In this document: positions 1 to 5,724 of the stretch, piece by piece | Layout: the number at the start of each line of letters is the position of its first letter | Position numbering within the stretch: the first letter of the stretch is position 1 | Origin: JBOGWY01 sp050694015 | Lineage (GTDB): Bacteria; Actinomycetota; CADDZG01; WHSQ01 | Direction: 5' to 3' | Assembly (NCBI GenBank): GCA_050694015.1 | Contig: JBOGWY010000187.1 | Span: 1 to 5,942, forward strand | DNA length: 5,942 bases | Position numbers and translations under genes: made by a program | The notes under the pieces: generated by a model | Database searches by the model: none | The model's input: the letters and a program-made list of their open reading frames with translations, nothing else | What the model was told of the DNA's origin: nothing

Positions 1-876
1 GGACAGGACGAGGCGGTCGCGGTGGTGTCGCGCGCAGTGCGGCGCAATCGCGTCGGCCTGCGCGATCCGAAGCGCCCGATCGGCTCGTTCATCTTCCTCG
101 GGCCGACCGGGGTCGGAAAGACCGAGCTGGCGCGGGCGCTCGCCGGGTTCATGTTCGACGACGAGCGCGCGATGGTCCGCATCGACATGTCGGAATACAT
201 GGAGAAGCACTCGGTGAGCCGCCTCGTCGGCGCGCCGCCGGGCTACGTCGGTTACGACGAGGGCGGTCAGCTCACCGAAGCGATCCGGCGCCGTCCGTAC
301 GCGGTCATCCTGCTCGACGAGATCGAAAAGGCGCATCCGGACGTGTTCAACGTGTTGCTACAGATCCTCGACGATGGTCGTCTGACCGACGGACAAGGCC
401 GCGTCGTCGACTTCAAGAACGCGGTCGTGATCATGACGTCGAACCTCGGCTCCCAGTGGATCCTGAACGCCGACGAGAGCGCCGAGAGTATGGAAGAGAA
501 GGTCATGACAACGGTGCGGGACCATTTCAAGCCCGAGTTCCTGAATCGCGTCGACGAGATCATCGTCTTCCACCGCTTGGCGAAGGATCAGCTCGCGAAG
601 ATCGTCGACATCCAGCTCGGGACGCTGATCGAGCGACTAGCAGAACGCAACATCACGCTCGAATTGACCGCCGACGCCCGTGCCTACCTCGCGGACAGGG
701 GCTACGACCCCATCTACGGCGCCCGGCCTCTGAAGCGCTTGATCCAGCGCGAGATCGAGAACGAGCTCGCTCTGAAGCTGCTCGACGGGACCTTCCGAGA
801 GGGCGAGACTGTCACGGTGAATGCCACCGCGGACGGACTCAGCTTCGCCTCCTCGGGGACCCCGGCGGCTGCCTGA
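1..876 (+). CDS. clpB: ClpB disaggregase, C-terminal part (5' end outside window)
   Basis: This is the C-terminal 291 codons of the Hsp100 chaperone ClpB, a cytoplasmic hexameric AAA+ unfoldase that rescues aggregated proteins with DnaK/DnaJ/GrpE. The frame is open from base 1 (GQDEAVA...), so the true start lies upstream; the GTG at 22 is only an internal valine. Visible landmarks of the second AAA+ module, in order: Walker A GPTGVGKT at 100-123, pore loop GYVG at 241-252, Walker B ILLDE ending near 321, sensor-1 TSN at 436-444, arginine-finger region FLNRVDE near 538-558, and sensor-2 GAR at 718-726. The string GAPPGYVGYDEGGQLTEA and the C-terminal IQREIENELALKLL fit ClpB better than ClpC or ClpA, and no IGF/LGF ClpP-docking loop is visible in this half. 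The stop is TGA at 874-876. The MFS gene begins inside the last 56 bp. All catalytic residues in this half are intact. Confidence 0.96.
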   Translation, partial: GQDEAVAVVSRAVRRNRVGLRDPKRPIGSFIFLGPTGVGKTELARALAGFMFDDERAMVRIDMSEYMEKHSVSRLVGAPPGYVGYDEGGQLTEAIRRRPYAVILLDEIEKAHPDVFNVLLQILDDGRLTDGQGRVVDFKNAVVIMTSNLGSQWILNADESAESMEEKVMTTVRDHFKPEFLNRVDEIIVFHRLAKDQLAKIVDIQLGTLIERLAERNITLELTADARAYLADRGYDPIYGARPLKRLIQREIENELALKLLDGTFREGETVTVNATADGLSFASSGTPAAA

Positions 877-2104
877 CGCCCTCTTAACCGACCGGCGACT
901 TCTCCGGCGGAACCCCGCGTTCCGCCGGCTGTTCCTCGCGCGCGTCGTCTCGAACGTGGGCGACATGGTCGCGCTGACGGCCCTGCTCCTGTACGTGGAG
1001 GCGACGGTCGGAGAGGGTGTCGCGGTCAGCGCGTTGCTGCTGGCTCAGGCGATCCCGAACGGTCTGCTCGGCCCGATCGTCGGCACCGTCGCCGATCGCG
1101 TCGACCACCGCACGTTGATGATCATCTCCGACGCCGGCCGCATCGTGATCTTCGTGATCATGGCTGCAACGTTGCCTCCGCTCGCCGTTCTGCTGGTGCT
1201 GTTCGTGCTCGCCGGAGTGCTCGAGGCACTGTTCCGACCGGCCGGCAGATCCGCGATCCCCGTCCTGGTCGAGCCCCACGAGCTCATGACGGCGAACTCC
1301 TGGTTCGGGGTCGGGATGACTACCGGCGCCGCGATAGGTCCTCTGATCGGGGGTGTGCTGGTCGCGCAGGTGGGCGTCGGCGGCGCGCTGTACGTGAATG
1401 CCGGGACGTTCCTTCTGTCGATCGCGTTCCTGATGCGCGTGCCCTCGTTGCCCCCCGAAGAGACTGAGGGGGAAGAACGACTTGGGTTTCTGGCCACGAC
1501 GCGCGAAGGTCTCGCGTTCGCACGCCGCGACGTTCTGATGCGGGCCGTCATCCTCGGGCTGGTGCTGGGCGTCGCCGCCGGGGGCCTGGACAACGTCGCT
1601 CTCGTCTTCATGGCGACCGACGTATTCGACGCCGAAGCGATCGGTTACGGCGTGTTGAGCGGTGCCTTCGGCATCGGGATGATCGCGGCGACGATGTACC
1701 TCGTTCGCTACAACCGGCCGGGGACGGCAGCCGCCTTGTTCATCATCGGGTGGTTCGGCACCGCCCTCGGGAACTTCGGCGTCGGTGTCGCCCCGGTTAT
1801 CGGGCTCGCGGTCGCCGCTCAGCTGATCGGGGGCTGGGCCAACGGGATCTCGGTGGTAGCGAGCGACACCCTGCTACAGGAGAACGTGCCGCGGTCGATG
1901 ATGGGACGCGCGTTCGGGGTAGCGGGGTCGGCTCCGTACATCGGGATGCTGATCGCCTACGGCTCCGGCGGTTTCCTCGTCGACGGGGTCGGCCCGCGAG
2001 GAACGTTCATCGTTTCGGGCGTCGCGACGCTGCTGATCGCCTTCGCGGTGTGGGCGATGCTGAACAAGGCGACGTCCGGACGTCAGTCCGCCTCGCAGTC
2101 CTGA
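821..2104 (+). CDS. MFS transporter, DHA3 / EntS-like efflux family
   Basis: This 427-aa protein is predicted to be a polytopic inner-membrane major facilitator permease, probably a drug or metabolite exporter driven by the proton gradient. The first membrane segment starts around residue 36 (RLFLARVVSNVGD). Motif A appears as GTVADRVDHR at residues 88-97, with Asp92, Arg93 and Arg97 present. LEALFRPAGRSAIPVLV (134-150) and LLQENVPRSMMGRAFGV (351-367) are hallmarks of the DHA3/EntS-type (MFS_3-like) branch. A charged cytoplasmic loop (PPEETEGEER, 211-220) separates the N- and C-terminal halves. The substrate cannot be inferred. ATG 821 is the first codon after an in-frame TGA at 818-820 and overlaps clpB by 56 bp; the nearest purine run (797-803) is too distant to be a good ribosome site. 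The only sensible alternative is CTG at 869, which would drop a proline/arginine-rich tail of 16 residues. Its 3' end overlaps the RTX gene by 22 bp tail to tail. Confidence 0.9.
   Translation: MPPRTDSASPPRGPRRLPDALLTDRRLLRRNPAFRRLFLARVVSNVGDMVALTALLLYVEATVGEGVAVSALLLAQAIPNGLLGPIVGTVADRVDHRTLMIISDAGRIVIFVIMAATLPPLAVLLVLFVLAGVLEALFRPAGRSAIPVLVEPHELMTANSWFGVGMTTGAAIGPLIGGVLVAQVGVGGALYVNAGTFLLSIAFLMRVPSLPPEETEGEERLGFLATTREGLAFARRDVLMRAVILGLVLGVAAGGLDNVALVFMATDVFDAEAIGYGVLSGAFGIGMIAATMYLVRYNRPGTAAALFIIGWFGTALGNFGVGVAPVIGLAVAAQLIGGWANGISVVASDTLLQENVPRSMMGRAFGVAGSAPYIGMLIAYGSGGFLVDGVGPRGTFIVSGVATLLIAFAVWAMLNKATSGRQSASQS
2071..2084. repeat. 14-bp perfect palindrome at the convergent gene ends
   Basis: GACGTCCGGACGTC reads identically on both strands. 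It lies within the last codons of the MFS gene and spans the final base of the RTX stop codon. As RNA, either strand could form a 5-bp stem with a CCGG tetraloop; no T-tract follows on either side, so it is not a canonical intrinsic terminator. It might be a weak bidirectional stop signal, a protein-binding site, or chance in GC-rich coding sequence. Confidence 0.4.
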
Positions 2105-3219
2105 CGCCGGGAGTCGTCGGGATCCCGGACGCAACGATCGCGGCCCCCACCGCCGTTCAGCGCGTCGGCTCCGTTGTTCCCGTTGAGGCGGTCGTCACCG
2201 CCGCCGCCGAACAGCTCGTCGTTCCCGACGTGACCCAGTAGGCGGTCACGTCCACGCTTCCCGCGCAGGACGTTGTCGCTGCCATCGCCCTCGATCTCGT
2301 CGGCGTGGCGCGATCCGATGACACCCTCGATGTCTGCGAGACGATCGTGGCCGGAGCCCGTGGCGGTTCGGGCGCCGAGGTCGACGCGCACCCCCGCCCC
2401 GGCGGTCTCGTAGCCGGCCACGTCCACGCCGCCACCACCGTTGATCTCATCGGCACCTTTGCCACCGCGCAGATAGTCCTGGCCGTTCTCCCCGTGCAGG
2501 AAGTTGGCGCGCCGGTCACCGACGATGCGATCGTTGAATCGCGATCCGTAGACGCCCTCGAATCCCGAGATGGTGTCGACCTCGCTCGATCCGACGCGCG
2601 CGCGGCCTGTTCCGAAGTTCACCGCCGCCGGCGCAGGTGCGACCGCGTACCCGACGTAGTCGCGTTCGCGCGCGCGTTCCTCGGCCGTCGCTTCTTCGCC
2701 ACCCTGGAGTGCGTCGTCACCCTGCATCCCGCGGACCCGATCGTTGCCCGTACCGCCGGAGATCGAATCGTGCCCGAGTTCTCCATCGAGCAGGTCGTTA
2801 CCGGGCCCGCCGGAGATCGTGTCGTTGTCACCGAGGCCGTGCGCGATGTCCTTGCCGTCTCCTCCGAGGATCTCATCCATGCCGTCTCCGCCGAGGAGGA
2901 TGTCGGGACGATCGTCTCCGTGCAGGACATCGTTGCCGGGACCCCCGATCACCTTGTCGGCGTCCTCGTTGCCGTGGATCGCGTCGTCGCCGGAGCCTCC
3001 GCACACGAGATCGGCACCGCCGTTGCCGTTGAAGGTGTCGTCGCCTCCCCCCAGGTGAACGACGTCGGCACCGCCGGTGCCCTCGAGCTGGTCCACCTCG
3101 TCGGTCGCGGACATCGTCACGGCCCGGCCGTCACACCGCTCCGGCGGGCCCGACGCCGACGGCGCCGCCGGGATGAGCGCCGCGACCAACGTTAGGGGAA
3201 CGAGGAGCCGCGTCCTCAT
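2083..3219 (-). CDS. Secreted RTX (hemolysin-type Ca2+-binding repeat) protein
   Basis: This 378-aa exported protein is built almost entirely of GGxGxDxUx-type RTX nonapeptides, which in this family bind calcium and fold into parallel beta-rolls outside the cell. Residues 1-23 form a Sec signal peptide (MRTR, hydrophobic LLVPLTLVAALIPAA, likely cleavage after SAS or ASG). Repeats occur at about residues 43-174 (for example GGPGNDVLHGD, GGTGNDRVRG) and 220-360 (GGKGADEING, GGGGDDRLNG). Between them sit two copies of a spacer module. Cys29 and Cys73 bracket the first repeats, and Cys363 and Cys375 flank the short tail; both pairs could form disulfides. There is no catalytic domain and no C-terminal type I secretion context, so Sec export is inferred. 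ATG 3219 overlaps the kinase stop (ATGA) and has no strong Shine-Dalgarno of its own, which suggests coupled translation. The 3' end overlaps the convergent MFS gene by 22 bp. The function is unknown; adhesion, matrix or ligand roles are possible. Confidence 0.88.
   Translation of the reverse strand: MRTRLLVPLTLVAALIPAAPSASGPPERCDGRAVTMSATDEVDQLEGTGGADVVHLGGGDDTFNGNGGADLVCGGSGDDAIHGNEDADKVIGGPGNDVLHGDDRPDILLGGDGMDEILGGDGKDIAHGLGDNDTISGGPGNDLLDGELGHDSISGGTGNDRVRGMQGDDALQGGEEATAEERARERDYVGYAVAPAPAAVNFGTGRARVGSSEVDTISGFEGVYGSRFNDRIVGDRRANFLHGENGQDYLRGGKGADEINGGGGVDVAGYETAGAGVRVDLGARTATGSGHDRLADIEGVIGSRHADEIEGDGSDNVLRGKRGRDRLLGHVGNDELFGGGGDDRLNGNNGADALNGGGGRDRCVRDPDDSRRQDCEAD
2197..2424 (-). repeat. 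RTX spacer module, copy 2 (residues 266-341)
   Basis: This is the second copy of the unit. It reads DVAGY, VRVDLGARTATGSGHDRL, IEGVIGSRHADEIEGD, NVLRG, then RTX nonapeptides to GGGG. It lies one codon after copy 1, so the two are a true tandem duplication at protein level, now well diverged. Confidence 0.65.
2428..2661 (-). repeat. RTX spacer module, copy 1 (residues 187-264)
   Basis: This is the first of two diverged copies of a roughly 77-residue unit. It reads DYVGY, then a short strand pair (VNFGTGRARVGSSEVDTI), the FEGVYGSRFNDRIVGD motif, and then three RTX nonapeptides ending in GGGG. It aligns by eye with residues 266-341 in the order D-x-x-GY, V-x-x-GxR, D-x-I/L, EGV-x-GSR, D-x-I, N-x-L-x-G, GGGG. 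Such units recur in bacterial RTX proteins. Confidence 0.65.
2698..3093 (-). repeat. RTX repeat block 1 (residues ~43-174)
   Basis: This is a run of about fourteen degenerate nonapeptides following the GGxGxD pattern, including GGGDDTFNG, GGSGDDAIHG, GGPGNDVLHG, GGDGKDIAHG, GGPGNDLLDG and GGTGNDRVRG. Several copies deviate at the first glycines (NEDADKVIG, LGDNDTISG, ELGHDSISG), so calcium affinity may vary along the block. Confidence 0.8.
3216..3219 (-). promoter_or_regulatory. ATGA stop/start overlap coupling kinase to RTX gene
   Basis: On the minus strand the RTX start ATG (3219-3217) and the kinase stop TGA (3218-3216) share bases. The sequence just upstream of the ATG offers only a weak CGGGA about 2 bases away, too close to be an efficient ribosome site. 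Termination-reinitiation is therefore the likely way the second gene is translated, giving linked stoichiometry. Confidence 0.75.
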
Positions 3220-5069
3220 ATCCCGACGTAGCCGACCGGCGTGTACGACTCTGCTTCGATCGCGTCGCGCGTGTAATAGAAATCGTTGCCCACGGTGCCC
3301 TTATATATGGGAGCCGCGCTTGTCGAGGGTTCGGTGACGGGGTGCGACTCGACGAAGACGTATGCATATCCTTCGTCCAATGGGATCCGTCGTGTCCCCT
3401 TGACCGACGAGCTGTACACCTTTCCGAGGATGCGTTGCCGCCATCCGTCCGACTCGCGCCGATACGCATCCGCGCCTGAGATCGTCATGAAGTACTCGCC
3501 CGTCTCTCGGTTGTAGAGCTGATACAGGGAGATCGTAGGCGGAGCGGGTGGGGGAGGAGGCGGCGGCGGCCGAGGTTCGTCGCGGCTCGGTTCTTCCTGT
3601 CGGGCACCGGACGGCTGCGTGCCCGAACCCGACGATGTTCCCGACTCGGACGCACCGGTGGGGGCCGAGAACGACGATGCGCCGGGGGCCGCGACCCCAC
3701 CACCGGTCGCAGCACCGCGCCCGCCCCGCTTGCGGCGGTCCCGCTCCTTGCCGTCGCGGTCGCGCTCGCGCTCGCGTCTGCTGTTGCTGCCCGAGGGGTC
3801 CTCGGTATCCGGTACCGCGGCGACGGCCGGGTTACGCGGCGGTGACTCGTCCGGCGCGCGCCCGCGCGTGAGTGCCACCGCACCGGCGGTCGCTGCGAGT
3901 AGAAACGCCACGCTCGCGCCGATGAGAACCGGTCTCTTCCACACGGGTCGGGGCGCGGGAGGTACCTCTTTCGGTGGTTCGAGGATCGGACGGAAGCGCG
4001 CCCGGGTTCGTCCGGTGATGGTGGCGTTCCCCGGCGCGAAGTGACCTACCAGGTCGAACCTGTCGGCAGTCTCGGCTGCCAGCTCGGGATCGATGACCAT
4101 CGCGGACGGAGCGGCTCCGTGTCGTTCCTGTGCGGTGCGTAGCAGAGCGCCGAGTTCGCTCGCCGAACTCGGGCGCCGGACGGGGTCCTTCACCAACGCG
4201 GCTTCCAGAGCGACACAAACATCATCCGGGATCCCGCGCGGACGAAGATCGATGGGCGCGTCGCTGACTATGCGGGCGATCACGGACGGGAGTGTTTCGC
4301 CGGCGCGGCGCGCGAAGGGCGACTCGCCGGCCAGCAGCGTGAACAGCGTCGACGCGACGGCGTAGATGTCGCTTCGCTTCGATGGCGGGTCTCCGTTGAG
4401 TAGCTCGGGGGCCGCATGCGCAAGACTCGCCGTGATCGCGCCCGACACGGTCTGATGTTCCATCGCGAGCGACGAGATACCGAAGTCGGCGAGGGTCGGC
4501 TCGCCGTAGGCCGACAACAGGATGTTCTCCGGCTTGATGTCGCGATGCAGGACACCGGCCGCGTGCGCGGTCCCGACCGCGCCGCACACCTTGACGATGA
4601 GATCGACCGCGTCCGGCCACGGAATGGAACCGTCGGCGTCGATCCGGTGGGCGAGGGAGCCGCGCTCCATGTAGTCCATCACGATGTAGGGGCGTCCCCA
4701 CTCGTTCGTCCCACAGTCGTGGACCGTGACGATGTGGGGATGCGCCGACAGCGACCCCACCGCGCGGCACTCGCGTTCGAAGCGCGTTCTCGTGTCGTCG
4801 TTCAGCGCGGGGATCGACAGGACCTTGATCGCGACGACGCGTCCCAGAGCGACCTGTCGGGCGCGATAGACCGAGCCGAAGCCGCCCTGGCCGATCAGCT
4901 CCGCGTTGTCGAACCCCGCGATCCCGAGATCGGTGACGCTCCTGTTCGCCGCCGCGTCCGCGCCGCGCTCTACGTGACTCTTCAAGGCATCCCCGCCCGC
5001 TTGAGTGCCTGCCTTTTCTTGGAAGAAGATAACCCATCTCAGGCGGGGGACGCGACGGCATTTGCCCAC
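3216..5069 (-). CDS. Receptor-like Ser/Thr kinase, PknK-like catalytic domain with DUF5648-like ectodomain
   Basis: This 617-aa type-I-topology kinase phosphorylates Ser/Thr on proteins from the cytoplasmic face. Its Hanks-type domain spans about residues 50-310: glycine loop IGQGGFGSV (59-67), ATP-anchoring Lys82 in VAIK, catalytic HRDIKPEN (175-182), DFG (195-197) and APE (220-222). All key residues are present, so it should be active; the activation segment holds Thr207, Ser209, Thr213 and Ser215 as candidate autophosphorylation sites. The domain reads like the PknK-type branch (LGIAGF, RGSLAHRI, GIPDDVC). A cytoplasmic linker, one membrane helix (about 380-400), a charged stretch (431-452), a Ser/Gly/Thr region and eight consecutive prolines (501-508) lead to a C-terminal domain (about 512-617). 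That domain (LYQLYNRETGEYFMTI..., later PIYKG...DFYYT and GYVGI) resembles DUF5648-type extracellular modules. The start is uncertain: GTG 5069 or TTG 4985, the latter with a GGGCGGGG run 5 bases upstream. Confidence 0.9.
   Translation of the reverse strand: MGKCRRVPRLRWVIFFQEKAGTQAGGDALKSHVERGADAAANRSVTDLGIAGFDNAELIGQGGFGSVYRARQVALGRVVAIKVLSIPALNDDTRTRFERECRAVGSLSAHPHIVTVHDCGTNEWGRPYIVMDYMERGSLAHRIDADGSIPWPDAVDLIVKVCGAVGTAHAAGVLHRDIKPENILLSAYGEPTLADFGISSLAMEHQTVSGAITASLAHAAPELLNGDPPSKRSDIYAVASTLFTLLAGESPFARRAGETLPSVIARIVSDAPIDLRPRGIPDDVCVALEAALVKDPVRRPSSASELGALLRTAQERHGAAPSAMVIDPELAAETADRFDLVGHFAPGNATITGRTRARFRPILEPPKEVPPAPRPVWKRPVLIGASVAFLLAATAGAVALTRGRAPDESPPRNPAVAAVPDTEDPSGSNSRRERERDRDGKERDRRKRGGRGAATGGGVAAPGASSFSAPTGASESGTSSGSGTQPSGARQEEPSRDEPRPPPPPPPPAPPTISLYQLYNRETGEYFMTISGADAYRRESDGWRQRILGKVYSSSVKGTRRIPLDEGYAYVFVESHPVTEPSTSAAPIYKGTVGNDFYYTRDAIEAESYTPVGYVGI
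3546..3569 (-). repeat. Poly-proline stalk codons (residues 501-508)
   Basis: Eight consecutive proline codons precede the ectodomain. On the plus strand this is a G-rich run (GGGTGGGGGAGGAGGCGG). Consecutive prolines slow ribosomes and need EF-P. In wall-facing proteins such stretches usually act as rigid spacers that hold a domain away from the membrane. Confidence 0.6.
4983..4985 (-). promoter_or_regulatory. Alternative kinase start TTG with upstream G-rich ribosome site
   Basis: An in-frame TTG at 4985-4983 is preceded on the minus strand by GGGCGGGG about 5 bases upstream, a better ribosome-site candidate than the one before GTG 5069 (only AAGAG). It would give a 589-aa kinase starting 21 residues before the LGIAGF motif, a normal lead-in. 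The residues removed (RRVPRLRWVIFFQ...) look unlike a kinase N-terminus and lie in locally AT-rich DNA. Confidence 0.4.
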
Positions 5070-5091
5070 TTATGGTGCTCTTTGGTAATTT
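5062..5091 (+). promoter_or_regulatory. Candidate promoter for the WXG100 gene cluster
   Basis: The stretch between the kinase and the WXG100 gene is the most AT-rich part of the window. TTGCCC (5062-5067) and TAATTT (5086-5091), separated by 18 bp, fit a loose sigma-70-type -35/-10 pair reading rightward, about 25-37 bp before the first start. The minus strand also has CATAAATT in this area that could serve the kinase. If the kinase really starts at 5069, the two starts are separated by only 46 bp and the regulatory region is shared; if at 4985, by 130 bp. No clear operator repeat is visible. Confidence 0.35.
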
Positions 5092-5115
5092 ATGGCTTGA
5101 AGTCACGAGAGAGAT

Positions 5116-5391
5116 ATGGGGGCGACGATGACCACCGTCGGCGGCGAGATCGGTCAGTTGCAAGCGCTGTATGCATCGTTCGAGCGGGAGGCGCAGGCGG
5201 TTCAGGAGCTGGCGGTCCGCATCCGCGGCGAGCTCGATCGCACGTGGTGGACGGGAGCCGCCGCAGATCGTTTCCGGAGCAGCTGGGGCGCCGAGTTCGA
5301 ACCCGCGCTGCGTCGCCTTCATGCCGCGCTCGCCGAGGCGGGAACCGAGGTCCACCGGCGCACTGAAGCGCTTTTGGAGGCGGGTTCGTAG
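5116..5391 (+). CDS. WXG100-family (ESAT-6-like) protein, putative type VII secretion substrate
   Basis: This 91-aa protein has the size and build of WXG100 proteins: two amphipathic helices joined by a WxG turn, which dimerise and leave the cell through an ESX/type VII ATPase. Helix 1 covers about residues 8-42 (GGEIGQLQALYASFEREA...), the turn is W45-T46-G47 within TWWTG, and helix 2 runs from AAADRFRSSW to about residue 88. The usual C-terminal YxxxD/E export signal is absent; the only YxxxE (Tyr19-Glu23) is in helix 1, so secretion may depend on a partner. The start may be ATG 5116 or the in-frame ATG 5128; the latter has GGGGG 5 bases upstream and is slightly better. This is the first gene of a rightward cluster and diverges from the kinase. 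No ESX motor gene is visible here. Confidence 0.85.
   Translation: MGATMTTVGGEIGQLQALYASFEREAQAVQELAVRIRGELDRTWWTGAAADRFRSSWGAEFEPALRRLHAALAEAGTEVHRRTEALLEAGS
5376..5380 (+). promoter_or_regulatory. Shine-Dalgarno GGAGG for the second WXG100-like gene
   Basis: A perfect GGAGG lies inside the end of the preceding WXG100 gene, 11 bases before ATG 5392. It supports ATG 5392 as a real start directly after the TAG stop. Confidence 0.65.
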
Positions 5392-5724
5392 ATGGTGCAC
5401 GCCGCCGTCCCGGCCCCCGGCGACGCGCCCGTGGGCGATGCCGCGGCGATGCGTGCGTACGCGGGTCTCCTCCGCAAGGAAGCCGAGGCGATCGCGGCGC
5501 GCGCCGCGTGGCTCGCGCGGCGCGCCGAACGGATGAGCTTCGAAGGTCCCGCGGCGGCGACGTTCCGTCAGGGCATGCTCGATGCCCGGCGTTCTGCCGA
5601 GCGTGCCGCGGCCGATCTCAAAGACGTGGCGAACCATCTCTTGAGCGGGGCCGCGCGCGTCGAGACCGATAGCGCGGAATGGAAACGTCTCCAGGCCCTC
5701 CTCGAGCAGGGACGCGCATCGTGA
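5392..5724 (+). CDS. WXG100-like helical protein with FEG in place of WxG
   Basis: This 110-aa, alanine/arginine-rich helical protein is probably a partner of the preceding WXG100 protein. After a flexible proline/alanine/glycine N-terminus (about 1-16), helix 1 runs to about residue 48. The turn F50-E51-G52 sits where WxG would be, and helix 2 starts at AAATFRQGM and continues past residue 90. Overall spacing matches the WXG100 fold, but the tryptophan is replaced by phenylalanine, so simple searches may miss it. Trp40 and Trp102 lie elsewhere. The start codon directly follows the upstream TAG (TAGATG) in the same reading frame, and its stop overlaps the next start (GTGA). These junctions indicate one operon. 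Heterodimerisation with the upstream protein, as in EsxA/EsxB pairs, is inferred from arrangement only. Confidence 0.7.
   Translation: MVHAAVPAPGDAPVGDAAAMRAYAGLLRKEAEAIAARAAWLARRAERMSFEGPAAATFRQGMLDARRSAERAAADLKDVANHLLSGAARVETDSAEWKRLQALLEQGRAS

Noticed and set aside
456..887. 143-codon plus-strand frame inside clpB
   Set aside because: It lies wholly within well-conserved clpB in another frame and has an arginine-rich, low-complexity product.
2140..3093. Periodic DNA repeats that might suggest a CRISPR or satellite array
   Set aside because: The periodicity is of codon units encoding RTX nonapeptides. There are no identical repeats with unique spacers.
2305..3195. 296-codon plus-strand open frame antisense to the RTX gene
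   Set aside because: Its repetitive valine/alanine-rich product is the mirror of the RTX repeat codons. It has no signal, domain or ribosome-site support.
3546..3580. Plus-strand G-rich run that might form a G-quadruplex
   Set aside because: It is explained by eight consecutive proline codons on the other strand, and most G-runs are only two bases long.
4416..5366. 316-codon plus-strand frame antisense to the kinase and running into the WXG100 gene
   Set aside because: It conflicts with the clearly conserved kinase motifs and with the WXG100 frame, and has no recognisable family.
5116..5391. YxxxE motif as a type VII export signal in the WXG100 protein
   Set aside because: It is in helix 1 (Tyr19-Glu23), whereas the known signal lies after the second helix near the C-terminus.
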